The notes under the pieces were generated by a model. That model had not been told where the DNA came from, did not search any database, and was given only the letters and a program-made list of their open reading frames with translations. 64,000 bases of DNA from Prolixibacteraceae bacterium (lineage in GTDB: Bacteria; Bacteroidota; Bacteroidia; Bacteroidales; Prolixibacteraceae): positions 44,779 to 108,778 of the forward strand of contig DMSQ01000034.1 of the NCBI GenBank assembly GCA_003457135.1, in the 5' to 3' direction. This document shows, piece after piece, positions 32,989-42,205 of this stretch (position 1 is its first letter; every line of letters begins with the position of its first letter). The position numbers and the translations under genes were made by a program.

Positions 32989-34863
32989 TTACCAATTTCC
33001 CAACTCCTTTTCAAATTTAGCCTTTTTTGCATCAACCGATCCGGGAACCAGCAAGACCTGAATCGTTTGTTTTTGGTTCGGTTCCAGTTGAAATTCGAAA
33101 CCTACCAGCGTTTTTCCCGGATTCGGGGCATCGTACCTGGTTGTTGGTTCGGTTGACCAGGTTTTCATCATAACCACAGCCGGAGAATTAACCTGTAAAA
33201 CCAGTGAATGGCCTTCTTTTAAAAAGGTAATGCTGTTTTTTCCCAATTCAGGAACAGCCGAAGTCAGCATGGTCCAGCGAACAGTGGTTGGTTGATCCGG
33301 TGCAATCAGTTCGTCCCTGATCACAACAAATTTTTGGTCAACAATAGCAACGCCGCGTTTGGCTGATGCCAGTTGGGTTTCATAAACTGATGAAATATCG
33401 GAAATAGCGTACATAAAATCAGGTTTGTCAGAGAATTGATCAATTTTGGCGTATCCTTTTACCTGCTGAAGCTGGTCGTTGATGGTAAGCGTGTTGTGTG
33501 CCCTGTTGTTTATCCTGAAAATGCTCCAGCGTTGCGCATCCTGGGTGCGACCAAAAACCTGAATGCCTTTTGATTCGAGCGATTCGTAATCCTGCATGCC
33601 AAAATCGGTGGCCCAGCGGGTTCCTTCAGATTCCATGATGAAAGAACCAATATCCATGTGTCCATGATTGACTGAAGCCGATCCTGCTTTGAACCCGAGG
33701 TATATGGCATTTGGGTCGGTCCACGAAGTTCGCATCATACAAACCGGGTTCGCGCCCTGACCTTTCCATGCTTTATAGCCGGGTTTCGATATTTTTTCCA
33801 GAGGAAGATCTTTTCCCCAGATCATTATGGCGGGGAACAGTCTGTCGTTGGTGAACGAAGAATAGTCTTCTTTTTGCAGGTATCTTTTTTCGATCCATAA
33901 CAGCGACAGGTCGTTGTTGCGCTGAGCCAGCCAGAACATGGCAGGACTAATATCACCACGCGGACCACTGTCCCCCCAGTTAAAGCACAAGGTAGAAACA
34001 GCAGTCATATTTTCATAGAATCCGGCAGTTTGAAGAAACCCCGGTGAATTATTTAATCCGAAATCGGTAGCAAAGATTCTTTCAATGGCGCTTAGAAACA
34101 TGACATTGAACGAGGTTCCGTATTCCCAGTAACCAAATCCTTCCGGATAAGCGCCATCGGGATTGTATTCTCCCATCGGCAGCGTGATGGATTCAATGGC
34201 CCGGGTGATCATGTTTTTTGAAAGTTCAGGGTAATCTTCGGCAACTGCCAGCGCACCGTAAGTCATACCGGCATTGCAAACCTGGTTCCAGTTGTTTGTT
34301 GACTTGACCCAACCATTGTATTTTGAATCAAGCGATGGATTTAATCCTTTATTGACAATGGCTTCACGAATGATTTTTTTTGAATCGTCGGATAATTTTG
34401 GATACAACCAGTCGTAGCCAATGGAAACGGCCATAGTCATTTCGGCCACATCAAGAAAATGCGATGGGTTCCAGTCGGAAAATTTGGAAATTGCAAGCAT
34501 TTCTTTTTCGCATCGGTCGAAATATTTTTGTTCACCGGTCATCCGCCAGGCATACGAAAGATGGAAAATGCGGCGAAGCGCTTCGCGCGATTTATCGAGC
34601 AGGCGACGGCCAATCTGTATGCGTTCGACCGGAGGCAAAGTAATGATGTTATCACATTCTTTCAGAATGGCTTCGTGCATTTTCTTCCAGATCGGGTTGC
34701 CGGCAATTGATTGTTCTATCAGGCGTTCTTCACCGTTCAAAAGCAATATACGCGGATGGTGTTTTTCGGTAATGGTTTTTACTGAAACGGAATGTTGTGC
34801 GAAACTGATACCGGGAAAACAGATTACCAAAGATAGAATCAGGATAGATTTCAGGTAGTTCAT
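32989..34863 (-). CDS. Heparinase II/III-like polysaccharide lyase
   Basis: The 624-residue protein has a signal peptide (to about 22, SFAQ). The N-terminal part is an alpha/alpha toroid (SYAWRMTGEQKYFDRC, NNWNQVCNAGMTYGALA), followed by a beta domain with SVNHGHMDIGSFIMESEGTRWATDFG, the metal/active-site signature of heparinase II/III-type lyases. It would cleave uronic-acid-containing glycans by beta-elimination in the periplasm. The substrate is unknown. It is transcribed leftward, downstream of lipB, against the other carbohydrate genes. Confidence 0.85.
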   Translation of the reverse strand: MNYLKSILILSLVICFPGISFAQHSVSVKTITEKHHPRILLLNGEERLIEQSIAGNPIWKKMHEAILKECDNIITLPPVERIQIGRRLLDKSREALRRIFHLSYAWRMTGEQKYFDRCEKEMLAISKFSDWNPSHFLDVAEMTMAVSIGYDWLYPKLSDDSKKIIREAIVNKGLNPSLDSKYNGWVKSTNNWNQVCNAGMTYGALAVAEDYPELSKNMITRAIESITLPMGEYNPDGAYPEGFGYWEYGTSFNVMFLSAIERIFATDFGLNNSPGFLQTAGFYENMTAVSTLCFNWGDSGPRGDISPAMFWLAQRNNDLSLLWIEKRYLQKEDYSSFTNDRLFPAIMIWGKDLPLEKISKPGYKAWKGQGANPVCMMRTSWTDPNAIYLGFKAGSASVNHGHMDIGSFIMESEGTRWATDFGMQDYESLESKGIQVFGRTQDAQRWSIFRINNRAHNTLTINDQLQQVKGYAKIDQFSDKPDFMYAISDISSVYETQLASAKRGVAIVDQKFVVIRDELIAPDQPTTVRWTMLTSAVPELGKNSITFLKEGHSLVLQVNSPAVVMMKTWSTEPTTRYDAPNPGKTLVGFEFQLEPNQKQTIQVLLVPGSVDAKKAKFEKELGNW

Positions 34864-34900
34864 GTGATGTATGAATTAAGTTTCTATGTGTTAAAGTTAT

Positions 34901-35569
34901 TCAATAAATCTCATTAAACTTCGCTTTTACAATCTCCTTTACTTCCTGCATATCTATTTTCCGGCCAAGCTCTTTTTCGATTGAAGTAACTCCATAAGTC
35001 AAAAATCCGCACGGATTGATGTAATTAAAATATCGCATATCGGTATTTACATTCAGGGCAAAACCATGCATCGAAACATACCGGCTAATCCGAACTCCAA
35101 TGGCACTTATTTTCCTTGCTTTCGCCGGGATGGTTGAATCGAGCCAGACACCGGTTGCCCCGTCTTTCAGAGCCCCTTCCAGTCCGTATTCGGCAATGGT
35201 TTGGATAATAGCCTGCTCCATTTTATAAATGTAGTCTTTTACGCCGATTTTGTAGTTCTCCAGATCGATGATCGGATAACCAACCAATTGACCCGGTCCG
35301 TGGTAAGTAATATCCCCTCCGCGGTTGATTTTATAATAAACGGCATCAATTTTCTTCAGAAAATCGCCGTTGATTAAAAGGTTGTGTTCGTCGCCGCTTT
35401 TGCCCAGCGTGTAAACATGCGGATGTTCAACCAGCAAAAACCGGTTGATTTCGCTGCATCTTTTCCCGGCCAGTTTGTCGGCAACAATTTCAGCATGTAT
35501 GGTTTCCTGATAATCCCAGCATTCTTTATAGTCTTTCAGGCCAAGGTCTTCGTAATTGAAATTTGCCAT
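34901..35569 (-). CDS. lipB: Octanoyl-[ACP]:protein N-octanoyltransferase
   Basis: The 222-residue enzyme moves octanoate from ACP to lipoyl domains. Signatures are RGGDITYHGPGQLVGYP, the catalytic Lys in ARKISAIGVR and the acyl-accepting Cys in NPCGFLTYGVTS. It lies after lipA, with 81 bp of repetitive sequence between them, and the pair makes the whole lipoate synthesis route. Confidence 0.96.
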   Translation of the reverse strand: MANFNYEDLGLKDYKECWDYQETIHAEIVADKLAGKRCSEINRFLLVEHPHVYTLGKSGDEHNLLINGDFLKKIDAVYYKINRGGDITYHGPGQLVGYPIIDLENYKIGVKDYIYKMEQAIIQTIAEYGLEGALKDGATGVWLDSTIPAKARKISAIGVRISRYVSMHGFALNVNTDMRYFNYINPCGFLTYGVTSIEKELGRKIDMQEVKEIVKAKFNEIY

Positions 35570-35650
35570 GTTTCTGGTCTATTGGTAGTCATTTATTGTC
35601 ATTAGATAGTCATTCATTGTCGCTGAAGCATACATCAGTCCTTCAGTAAT
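35570..35650. repeat. Short tandem repeats between lipA and lipB
   Basis: A TAGTCATTTATTGTCA unit is followed by a near copy, TAGTCATTCATTGTCG. Further on is a direct repeat of CAGTCCTTCAG separated by TAATT. They resemble other low-complexity intergenic repeats of this window (18371, 40111) in size and position, but not in sequence. Confidence 0.6.
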
Positions 35651-36601
35651 TCAGTCCTTCAGTTTTTTTGCGTCCGCATGCAACTCAGCCCGGTACGATG
35701 ACCTTACCAGCGGACCACTCTCAACAAAACTAAATCCTTTTTCCAACCCAATAATCCGGTATTTTTCAAACTGTTCAGGCAAAATATACTCCACAATCTG
35801 GATGTGGCTGAGCGTTGGCGCCAGGTATTGCCCGATGGTCATCACTTTGCAGCCAACAGCAAGCAAATCATCCATCGCTTGCAAAACTTCAGCTTCGGTT
35901 TCGCCCAATCCCAGCATAATTCCCGATTTCGAAATTATCCCCGAGTTGGTTATGCAGCGGATTATTTCCAGGCTGGTTCTGTATTTGGCCATGGAACGTA
36001 TTTTCGGCGTCAATCGCTCAACGGTTTCCAGGTTGTGTGAAATCACTTCAGGAGCAGCTTCAATCACTTTCTGGATCAATTCTGTTTTTCCCTGAAAATC
36101 GGGAATAAGCGCTTCAATTTTTGTTTCAGGATTCCGTTTTTTCACTTCCAAAATAGTTTCTGCCCAGATTCCGGCGCCCAAATCAGGCAAATCGTCGCGG
36201 TCAACCGATGTGATTACAGCATGTTTCAGTTTCATGATACGCACCGATTCGGATATACGGTGAGGTTCTCCGGGATCAGGAGGCAGTGGTTTGCCTGTAG
36301 TGACACCACAGAATTTGCAATTTCGGGTACAAATATCGCCCAAAATCATAAAGGTCGCTGTTCCCCGGTTCCAGCATTCGCCAATATTTGGACAGTTTCC
36401 ACTGGAACAAATGGTATGTAGCTGATGCCGGTTCATCAGATTCTTAATCATCGAATAGCTTTCTCCTTTGGGCATTACCATTTTCATCCATCGCGGAAGC
36501 CTTTCCCTTTCTATTGTTTCAGCGCTCATCCCTTTCAAAATTTCAGTAAAATTAGATTTTAATTCTGAAGTTGCAGGTTCGTTCCAGGCAATTCGGCCCA
36601 C
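35651..36601 (-). CDS. lipA: Lipoyl synthase
   Basis: The 316-residue radical-SAM enzyme inserts two sulphurs into octanoyl groups. The auxiliary cluster motif CSSGNCPNIGECW, the radical-SAM motif CTRNCKFC and the C-terminal RSSYRAELH that ligates the sacrificial cluster are all visible. Its expected substrate comes from LipB, encoded next. Confidence 0.97.
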   Translation of the reverse strand: MGRIAWNEPATSELKSNFTEILKGMSAETIERERLPRWMKMVMPKGESYSMIKNLMNRHQLHTICSSGNCPNIGECWNRGTATFMILGDICTRNCKFCGVTTGKPLPPDPGEPHRISESVRIMKLKHAVITSVDRDDLPDLGAGIWAETILEVKKRNPETKIEALIPDFQGKTELIQKVIEAAPEVISHNLETVERLTPKIRSMAKYRTSLEIIRCITNSGIISKSGIMLGLGETEAEVLQAMDDLLAVGCKVMTIGQYLAPTLSHIQIVEYILPEQFEKYRIIGLEKGFSFVESGPLVRSSYRAELHADAKKLKD

Positions 36602-36670
36602 AATTCTTAGTTAAGTTTACCGGAAACGTTTTGGTTTGTTATTTTTGTGGTTCAAACCTAAAATCAGTTG

Positions 36671-38491
36671 ATGAAGACTTTGATCCTATTCCTTTTTTTA
36701 CTGGCTCCTTCCTTTGTTTTCGGACAGGCGCAGGATATTCAAAACATGTCTGTTCTGGCCAGTCAGTATTACCAAAATAAAGAGTTTGGGAAAGCATCAG
36801 AACTTTACGAGAAACTGTATTCGGTTACCAAAGCTGAGGGTTATTTCAACATTTACCTTGATTGTCTGCTTGGGATTCCGGATTTCGATAAAGCTGAAAA
36901 AGAAATCAGAAAAGGGCTGCGTGGCAATTCTACTGATGCCTACTGGTATGTTCAATGGGGCTTTGTGAAAAAGGCAGAAGGGCAACCCGTTGAAGCGATA
37001 AAATTGTATGAAAAGGCACTCTCTTCAATCTCAGACAATCCGGCTGAATACCCGGTACTGGCCAATCAGTTCATTGGCCGGCGTGAGTTCGAATTCGCCG
37101 AAAAAGTATATCTCAAAGGGCGTTCCGTCTCACCCGAAAACCAGTATAACTATGAACTGGGCCGTATCTATTATTACATGCGGAATTACGACCTGATGTT
37201 GAAAGAATACCTGTCGTGGATAGATCAAAAGGAAAGCAACATCGAAATTGTAAAGAGCAATATCAGTTCGGTATTATCGCTGGATAACGATCAGGAGATC
37301 AGCAAACAATTGAAAACCTATATGCTGAAACGTATTCAGGCTGAACCCGGTCAAATTTCGTACACCCGGCTTCTCATCTGGCTATTCATTCAGGATAAAA
37401 ACTTCACTGCCGCCACCCGTCAGGCTATTGCGCTCGACAAACGCACCGGAACTGAGGATGGCAACATCTTTGGGCTCGCCAACGTTTCGGCTGCTAACAA
37501 AAATTACGACGAAGCAGTTAAAGCCTATGATTATCTGATTGGTAAAGTCAAAAAATCGGAATATTATAAACTGGCCATTTTGCAGCGGATGCAAATGCAT
37601 TACGACCGTTTTGTCGAAGAAAATATTCAGGATTTTATCCGTGCAACAGAATTAAAGAACCAATTTATCCAAACATTCAACGAACTCGGTATGATTCCTG
37701 AAACATCAGGACTCCTCACCAAATATGCCCATTTGCTTGCTTTTTACCTCAAAAAACCCACCGATGCCATTCTATCTTTAACTGATGGACTTTCTATAAA
37801 GGGCATCAATATCCAGCAAATTTCGGCATTAAAGGCAGAACTTGCGGATGTGTCTGTTTTTTCGGGCGATTTATGGGAGGCTGTAATTACCTATTCGCAG
37901 GTGATTGAAAGCAATAAAGGCACTTTACTGGCCGATGATGTAAAGTTTAAAAAAGCCCAATTGGGTTATTATATGGGCAATTTTCAATGGGCCAAAGCCC
38001 AACTCGATGCACTCCGGGCGAGCACTTCGAAATTGATTGCCAATGATGCCATGGACCTTGCCCTTTTTATCAGCGAAAATATGGAAACTGACACCACGGC
38101 TGTGCCGCTTCAAATTTTTGCCCGTGCCGATCTTCACTTATTCCGGAATAATTTTCAGGAAGCTTTGGCAGCCCTCGATTCTGTCAATCAATTATACCCA
38201 TTTAATTCACTGACCGATGATGTCAATTTCCGCAAAGCAGGTATTTTTCAGAAACAGGGAAAATATGCTGAAGCTGCTCTTTTGCTTGAAACGATTATAA
38301 AGGACAATAGCTGGGAAATGCTGGCCGACGATGCCCTTTTTCAACTGGCAGCAATCTATCAGAATAGACTGAGCCGGAAGGACGAAGCGATGGCCCTTTA
38401 CAAAAAAATGCTGACCGATTATCCCGGAAGCGTGTATGTAGTTGATGCCCGAAGAGAGTACAGGAAATTGCAGGATTCAACAAAGCCATGA
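36671..38491 (+). CDS. Secreted tetratricopeptide-repeat protein
   Basis: I use ATG 36671 rather than the TTG one codon earlier. The roughly 606-residue protein has a signal peptide (to about 18, FVFGQ) and TPR-like helical hairpins through most of its length (YYQNKEFGKASELYEKLYS, EAIKLYEKALSSI, RKDEAMALYKKMLTDYPGS). TPR proteins serve as protein-binding scaffolds; the partner is unknown. Its stop overlaps the start of the DMT transporter gene (ATGA), so the two are coupled. TATTTTTG at 36640-36647 is a likely -7 box. Confidence 0.8.
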   Translation: MKTLILFLFLLAPSFVFGQAQDIQNMSVLASQYYQNKEFGKASELYEKLYSVTKAEGYFNIYLDCLLGIPDFDKAEKEIRKGLRGNSTDAYWYVQWGFVKKAEGQPVEAIKLYEKALSSISDNPAEYPVLANQFIGRREFEFAEKVYLKGRSVSPENQYNYELGRIYYYMRNYDLMLKEYLSWIDQKESNIEIVKSNISSVLSLDNDQEISKQLKTYMLKRIQAEPGQISYTRLLIWLFIQDKNFTAATRQAIALDKRTGTEDGNIFGLANVSAANKNYDEAVKAYDYLIGKVKKSEYYKLAILQRMQMHYDRFVEENIQDFIRATELKNQFIQTFNELGMIPETSGLLTKYAHLLAFYLKKPTDAILSLTDGLSIKGINIQQISALKAELADVSVFSGDLWEAVITYSQVIESNKGTLLADDVKFKKAQLGYYMGNFQWAKAQLDALRASTSKLIANDAMDLALFISENMETDTTAVPLQIFARADLHLFRNNFQEALAALDSVNQLYPFNSLTDDVNFRKAGIFQKQGKYAEAALLLETIIKDNSWEMLADDALFQLAAIYQNRLSRKDEAMALYKKMLTDYPGSVYVVDARREYRKLQDSTKP

Positions 38492-39360
38492 AACAGGTAT
38501 CAAAAGCATATATCTATGCACTTTGTTCGGTCGTTCTGTGGTCCACGGTAGCTACTGCATTTAAGCTTGGATTGCAGGTACTTTCTCCTCTTTACCTGAT
38601 CCTGACTGCATCTGCTGTTTCATTATTTATCTTTTTTGTCGTCATTCTTGCTCAGGGAAAAATCAGGGAATTGTTTGCTGTTAATTGGCCGGGGTTGGGA
38701 AAGTCAGCTTTACTCGGGGCATTAAATCCATTTGGGTATTACCTCATTCTTTTTGAGGCCTACAGCCTTTTGCCCGCACAGGTTGCCCAACCGCTCAACA
38801 TGGTATGGCCTGTCACGCTGGCTTTGCTTTCAGCGCCGTTACTGAAACAAAAGATTACCTTCCGGAATATCATTGCTATTCTCATCAGTTTTATTGGTGT
38901 AATATTCATTTCCTCGCAGGGAAGTCTTTCAGGAATACAACAAACAAACCCCACAGGAGCCATACTGGCAGTTGGAAGCAGTATCGTCTGGGCGCTTTTT
39001 TGGATATTTAGTGTACTCGACAAACGCGACGAAATCATTAAGTTATTCTGGAATTTTGCTTTTGGCCTGGTTTATCTGCTGATTGCCGCATTCTTTTTTA
39101 CCGATTTTCATTTTCCCGGGCTGAAAGGCATTCCTGCCGCCATTTATATTGGCTTATTCGAACTTGGGATCACCTATATTCTCTGGATGAAAGCCATGCA
39201 GTTGAGTGAAAACAATGCAAAAACCGGCAACCTCATCTTTCTGTCACCTTTCCTGTCTTTGGTATTTATTCACTTTATTCTGGGAGAAAAAATTTTCTTC
39301 ACCACATTTATCGGCCTGGCCTTCATTATTTCGGGCATTTGGGTTCAGCAAAAGAAGTGA
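38488..39360 (+). CDS. EamA/DMT-family transporter
   Basis: The 290-residue protein has about ten hydrophobic helices in two EamA halves (YALCSVVLWSTVATAFKLGL at the start, GLAFIISGIWVQQKK at the end). It probably exports or exchanges a small metabolite across the inner membrane; the substrate cannot be told. It begins by a 4-base overlap with the TPR gene. Confidence 0.88.
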   Translation: MKQVSKAYIYALCSVVLWSTVATAFKLGLQVLSPLYLILTASAVSLFIFFVVILAQGKIRELFAVNWPGLGKSALLGALNPFGYYLILFEAYSLLPAQVAQPLNMVWPVTLALLSAPLLKQKITFRNIIAILISFIGVIFISSQGSLSGIQQTNPTGAILAVGSSIVWALFWIFSVLDKRDEIIKLFWNFAFGLVYLLIAAFFFTDFHFPGLKGIPAAIYIGLFELGITYILWMKAMQLSENNAKTGNLIFLSPFLSLVFIHFILGEKIFFTTFIGLAFIISGIWVQQKK

Positions 39361-39370
39361 CCTGAAATAA

Positions 39371-39402
39371 GCCCCTCCCTAACCCTCCCCGAAAGGGAGG
39401 GA
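39371..39402. repeat. CCTCCC/GGGAGG intergenic hairpin
   Basis: CCCCTCCCTAACCCTCCCC, then GAAA, then GGGAGGGA. The second CCTCCC and the GGGAGG form a stem with a GAAA tetraloop. It stands just after the transporter stop and may end that transcript. Similar C-rich intergenic elements are known to be dispersed in Bacteroidota genomes. Confidence 0.6.
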
Positions 39403-39551
39403 ACTAGCGGGCACATCAGAAATATGGGTTCCAACTTTTTAAAGAGAAGAAATCCCTGTGCCAACCTTCAATCGCAAATATTAATTTCAAATCCTCAAAT
39501 CTTCACATCCACCAATCATAAATCATTTACCTTTGAGCATTGATTTGATAT

Positions 39552-40112
39552 ATGATGGACAAAAAACCTCTCAAAATACTTGGTATTGACCCCGGCACCA
39601 ACATCATGGGTTTCGGAATGATCGAGGTAGTGGACAATAAACCTCGCATTCTTCAGGTGGGTGTGATTAAAACCACCGGGTTCGGGGATCATTACCAAAA
39701 ACTGAAACATATTTTCGATCGCTCCAATGCTTTACTGAATGAATTGCAGCCGGATGAGCTAGCCATAGAATCCCAGTTTTATGGCAAAGATATTCAGGCT
39801 ATGCTGAAATTGGGACGTGCGCAGGGTGTTGTGATGGGATTGGCATTGAGTAAAAACATCCCGGTTTTTGAATATGCCCCGCTGAAAGTGAAACAGGCGA
39901 TTACCGGAATGGGGCGTGCGGCCAAAGAGCAGGTTGCCTTTTTTCTGAAAAACATGTTCAGCCTGAATGAACTTCCAAGGGAACTTGATGCAACCGATGC
40001 CATTGCAGTAGCTGTTTGTCATTACCTCCAGATGAGAAATCCGGTAACAAAATCAGGGATAAAAAGCTGGGGCGATTTTGTCAAAAAAAATCCGGACAAA
40101 GTGAAAAAATAG
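39552..40112 (+). CDS. ruvC: Crossover junction endodeoxyribonuclease
   Basis: The 186-residue Holliday junction resolvase has catalytic acids visible at D13 (ILGIDPGTN) and E73 (LAIESQFYGKD), plus the ELDATDAIAVAVCH C-terminal pair. MLKLGRAQGVVMG is the conserved helix. TACCTTTG at 39528-39535 fits a -7 box. The start could be either of two adjacent ATGs (39552 or 39555). Confidence 0.97.
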   Translation: MMDKKPLKILGIDPGTNIMGFGMIEVVDNKPRILQVGVIKTTGFGDHYQKLKHIFDRSNALLNELQPDELAIESQFYGKDIQAMLKLGRAQGVVMGLALSKNIPVFEYAPLKVKQAITGMGRAAKEQVAFFLKNMFSLNELPRELDATDAIAVAVCHYLQMRNPVTKSGIKSWGDFVKKNPDKVKK

Positions 40113-40198
40113 TGTTCAGTGTTCAGTGATCAGTCGCAGTTGGTATTCGATATGTCCGGGTGCTGTCCTTTTCTGAACACTGAGACTGAATACTGGTT
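40111..40198. repeat. Tandem and inverted intergenic repeat, copy 2
   Basis: AGTGTTCAGTGTTCAGTGATCAGTCGCAGT-type sequence on the left (split here by unit: AGTGTTC, AGTGTTC, AGTGATC, AGTCGC) and CTGAACACTGAGACTGAA on the right form an imperfect inverted repeat. The same units occur at 18371-18434. Here it lies between the convergent ruvC and HIT genes and could work as a two-way terminator; it overlaps both stop-codon regions. Confidence 0.7.
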
Positions 40199-40592
40199 AC
40201 TGGCACTCTTTAGCAATAGCGGCGGTTATTTCCGCCATTTCTTCTTTGGTAAGCGACAACTTTTTTGAGAAATGGAGCAGATCGGCTTCCGATTGCATCG
40301 GCACCAAATGAATGTGGGCATGAGGTATCTCAAGCCCTAAAACCATGACACCCACTTTTTTGCATGGAATGGCCCTTTGAATTCCCAGAGCTACTTTTTT
40401 GGCAAACAACTGCAATCCGGCATAGGTTTCATCGTCGAGGTCAAATAAATAATCAACTTCCTTTTTCGGGATTACCAATGTATGACCTTTAGCTACCGGA
40501 AAAATATCGAGGAAGGCAAAGAAATGTTCATCCTCGGCCACTTTCCATGCGGGTATTTCACCGTTTACAATTTTGGTAAAGATACTGGCCAT
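40197..40592 (-). CDS. HIT-family nucleotide hydrolase/transferase
   Basis: The 131-residue protein has the histidine triad HAHIHLVP (the catalytic His is the middle one) and the CIFCKI-region equivalent FTKIVNGEIPAWKVAED, without the zinc cysteines. Relatives hydrolyse AMP-linked substrates. It follows greA by 11 bp on the same strand. Confidence 0.92.
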   Translation of the reverse strand: MASIFTKIVNGEIPAWKVAEDEHFFAFLDIFPVAKGHTLVIPKKEVDYLFDLDDETYAGLQLFAKKVALGIQRAIPCKKVGVMVLGLEIPHAHIHLVPMQSEADLLHFSKKLSLTKEEMAEITAAIAKECQ

Positions 40593-40603
40593 TTTTTGTT
40601 GTA

Positions 40604-41077
40604 TTAAATTGCAATATCAATAATCTCAAACTGCATTTTGCCTGAAGGGACCTGAATTTCGACTACATCGCCAAGCTTTTTTCCCATTAATCCTTTGGCG
40701 ATGGGAGTCTGAATTGAAATTTTTCCAAGCTTCAGGTCGGCTTCATGTTCCGACACAATGGTATATTGCATGGTTGAATTGTTCGTTTTATTCCGAATAG
40801 TAACTTTATTCATTATCTGAACAGAAGATGTATCAATTTTGGACTCATCAATAATCCGCGCCGAGGCAATTTGTTCACTTAATAAAGCAATTTTAGCTTC
40901 GAGCATTCCTTGTGCATCTTTTGCAGCGTCATACTCGGCATTCTCCGAAATATCACCTTTTTCAATGGCTTCCCCAATCATTTTCGAAATTGCCGGACGT
41001 TCAATTTTGGTCATCCGGTCATAATCTTCTTTCATTTTCCGAAGGCCTTCTTCTGTAATATATGTAACCTTTCTCAT
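40604..41077 (-). CDS. greA: Transcription elongation factor GreA
   Basis: The 157-residue protein has an N-terminal coiled coil with the acidic tip GDISENAEYDAAKD and a C-terminal FKBP-like domain (ISIQTPIAKGLMGKKLGDVVEIQVPSGKMQFEI). It rescues backtracked RNA polymerase. It has an unusually good ribosome binding site for this window: AAGGAG at 41084-41089, six bases before the ATG. Confidence 0.96.
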   Translation of the reverse strand: MRKVTYITEEGLRKMKEDYDRMTKIERPAISKMIGEAIEKGDISENAEYDAAKDAQGMLEAKIALLSEQIASARIIDESKIDTSSVQIMNKVTIRNKTNNSTMQYTIVSEHEADLKLGKISIQTPIAKGLMGKKLGDVVEIQVPSGKMQFEIIDIAI

Positions 41078-41112
41078 GGTATTCTCCTTTTTAAAAAACT
41101 ATATTAAAACAA

Positions 41113-41142
41113 AAAAGAATTCCGGCACAGCGGAACTCTTTT
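41113..41142 (-). terminator. Intrinsic terminator between the 41206 gene and greA
   Basis: A 12-bp stem with one mismatch (AAAAGAATTCCG at 41113-41124 and its partner at 41131-41142) has a 6-base loop. Read leftward it ends in a run of T, as expected for the transcript of the upstream leftward gene. Confidence 0.7.
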
Positions 41143-41205
41143 GTGACACAAACTTATATAAAATTTTTAATCTTTACGAACCAGTATGTTTTATAAAATA
41201 ATCAT

Positions 41206-41649
41206 TCAATATTTACGCTGCATGATCTCGGAATAAACAAATGCTTTGCGTAATGAAAAATCTTCCAGGTAGCCTGGGCTATCCAGGTTATCCGTCCACT
41301 CTTCAGGTTCCTCCGATTCGGTTTTACGCAACAAAGTTTGAATGGGCTTTTTCTTTTGTTCGGGCAAGGTACTTTTAAAGTCCATGTGATAAATGCCTGA
41401 CTGACTTTTGGGCCTTGGACTAACTACAGGCTCTGTTCGTATAACGGGCTTTACCCGAACCGGTGGTTTAATTTCCCCGACCGGTTTTTCAAGAAAATTT
41501 TCACCCAACAATTGATCCAGAAAGAAATTCTTTGGCCGAGGAGCTTTCTCAGTCAATGGATTAGCCGTTTCAGTCATTTTCTTCTTTTTATTAATTGCAC
41601 CGAAAATGGAAAGCACAATAGCGATAATAAGAAAAATATAATCTTCCAT
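41206..41649 (-). CDS. Conserved Bacteroidota membrane-anchored protein
   Basis: The 147-residue protein has one N-terminal membrane helix (about 4-20), a Lys-rich border, a long Pro/charged low-complexity middle and a short conserved-looking end, FSLRKAFVYSEIMQRKY. This architecture is frequent in Bacteroidota hypothetical proteins. I cannot assign a function. Confidence 0.7.
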   Translation of the reverse strand: MEDYIFLIIAIVLSIFGAINKKKKMTETANPLTEKAPRPKNFFLDQLLGENFLEKPVGEIKPPVRVKPVIRTEPVVSPRPKSQSGIYHMDFKSTLPEQKKKPIQTLLRKTESEEPEEWTDNLDSPGYLEDFSLRKAFVYSEIMQRKY

Positions 41650-41724
41650 TTTTGAATGATTTTTAAGCCGAATAAAATAATTTGTTCCTTACTTTGTTTT
41701 ATGAAGGAATAAAGATATAAAAAA

Positions 41725-42171
41725 ATGAATCAGCTTTCCATGAAAGTTTACAAATCAGTTTTGCTCTGTTTCGCTTTATTTATTGGCATCAATAGCTGTA
41801 AAGACGATTACATATCGGTTATTCCATACGTTTACGTTGATATGAACATTAATCCTACCAACTTCATCGAATTCAATATACCTGGCGGATCCTACTATTT
41901 TGGCAATTATGGTTATGGTGGCATCATTATTTTTCGAGATCTGGCCGACAGTTCAAATCCTTTTCTGGCTTTCGATGCTGCCTGCACTTATGAAGTTTCG
42001 TCAACCTGCCGGGTAGTTGCCGATGGGACCGGATTAGCCAAATGTCCGTGTTGCGGCTCTCAGTACATCTTGTTCGGGGGGAACGGAAGCCCTTCCAAAG
42101 GACCAGCCATTGAGCCACTTAAACAATACCGTACGAGTTATTCAACCGGACGCATTACGGTCAGAAATTAA
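41725..42171 (+). CDS. Rieske-fold lipoprotein lacking the His ligands
   Basis: The 148-residue protein has a lipoprotein signal (GINSC, Cys25). The rest follows the Rieske pattern: AACTYEV where Rieske proteins have C-x-H, CPCCGSQY where they have CPCHGS, and then GGNGSPSKGPAIEPLKQY. Both His ligands are replaced (Tyr and Cys), so a normal [2Fe-2S] Rieske centre is unlikely. The residual Cys set could hold another metal or disulphides. The role is unknown. It converges on ahcY. Confidence 0.65.
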   Translation: MNQLSMKVYKSVLLCFALFIGINSCKDDYISVIPYVYVDMNINPTNFIEFNIPGGSYYFGNYGYGGIIIFRDLADSSNPFLAFDAACTYEVSSTCRVVADGTGLAKCPCCGSQYILFGGNGSPSKGPAIEPLKQYRTSYSTGRITVRN

Positions 42172-42205
42172 TCCTGAATTTCCAGCTCAAACACTTTCCT
42201 GTTTT

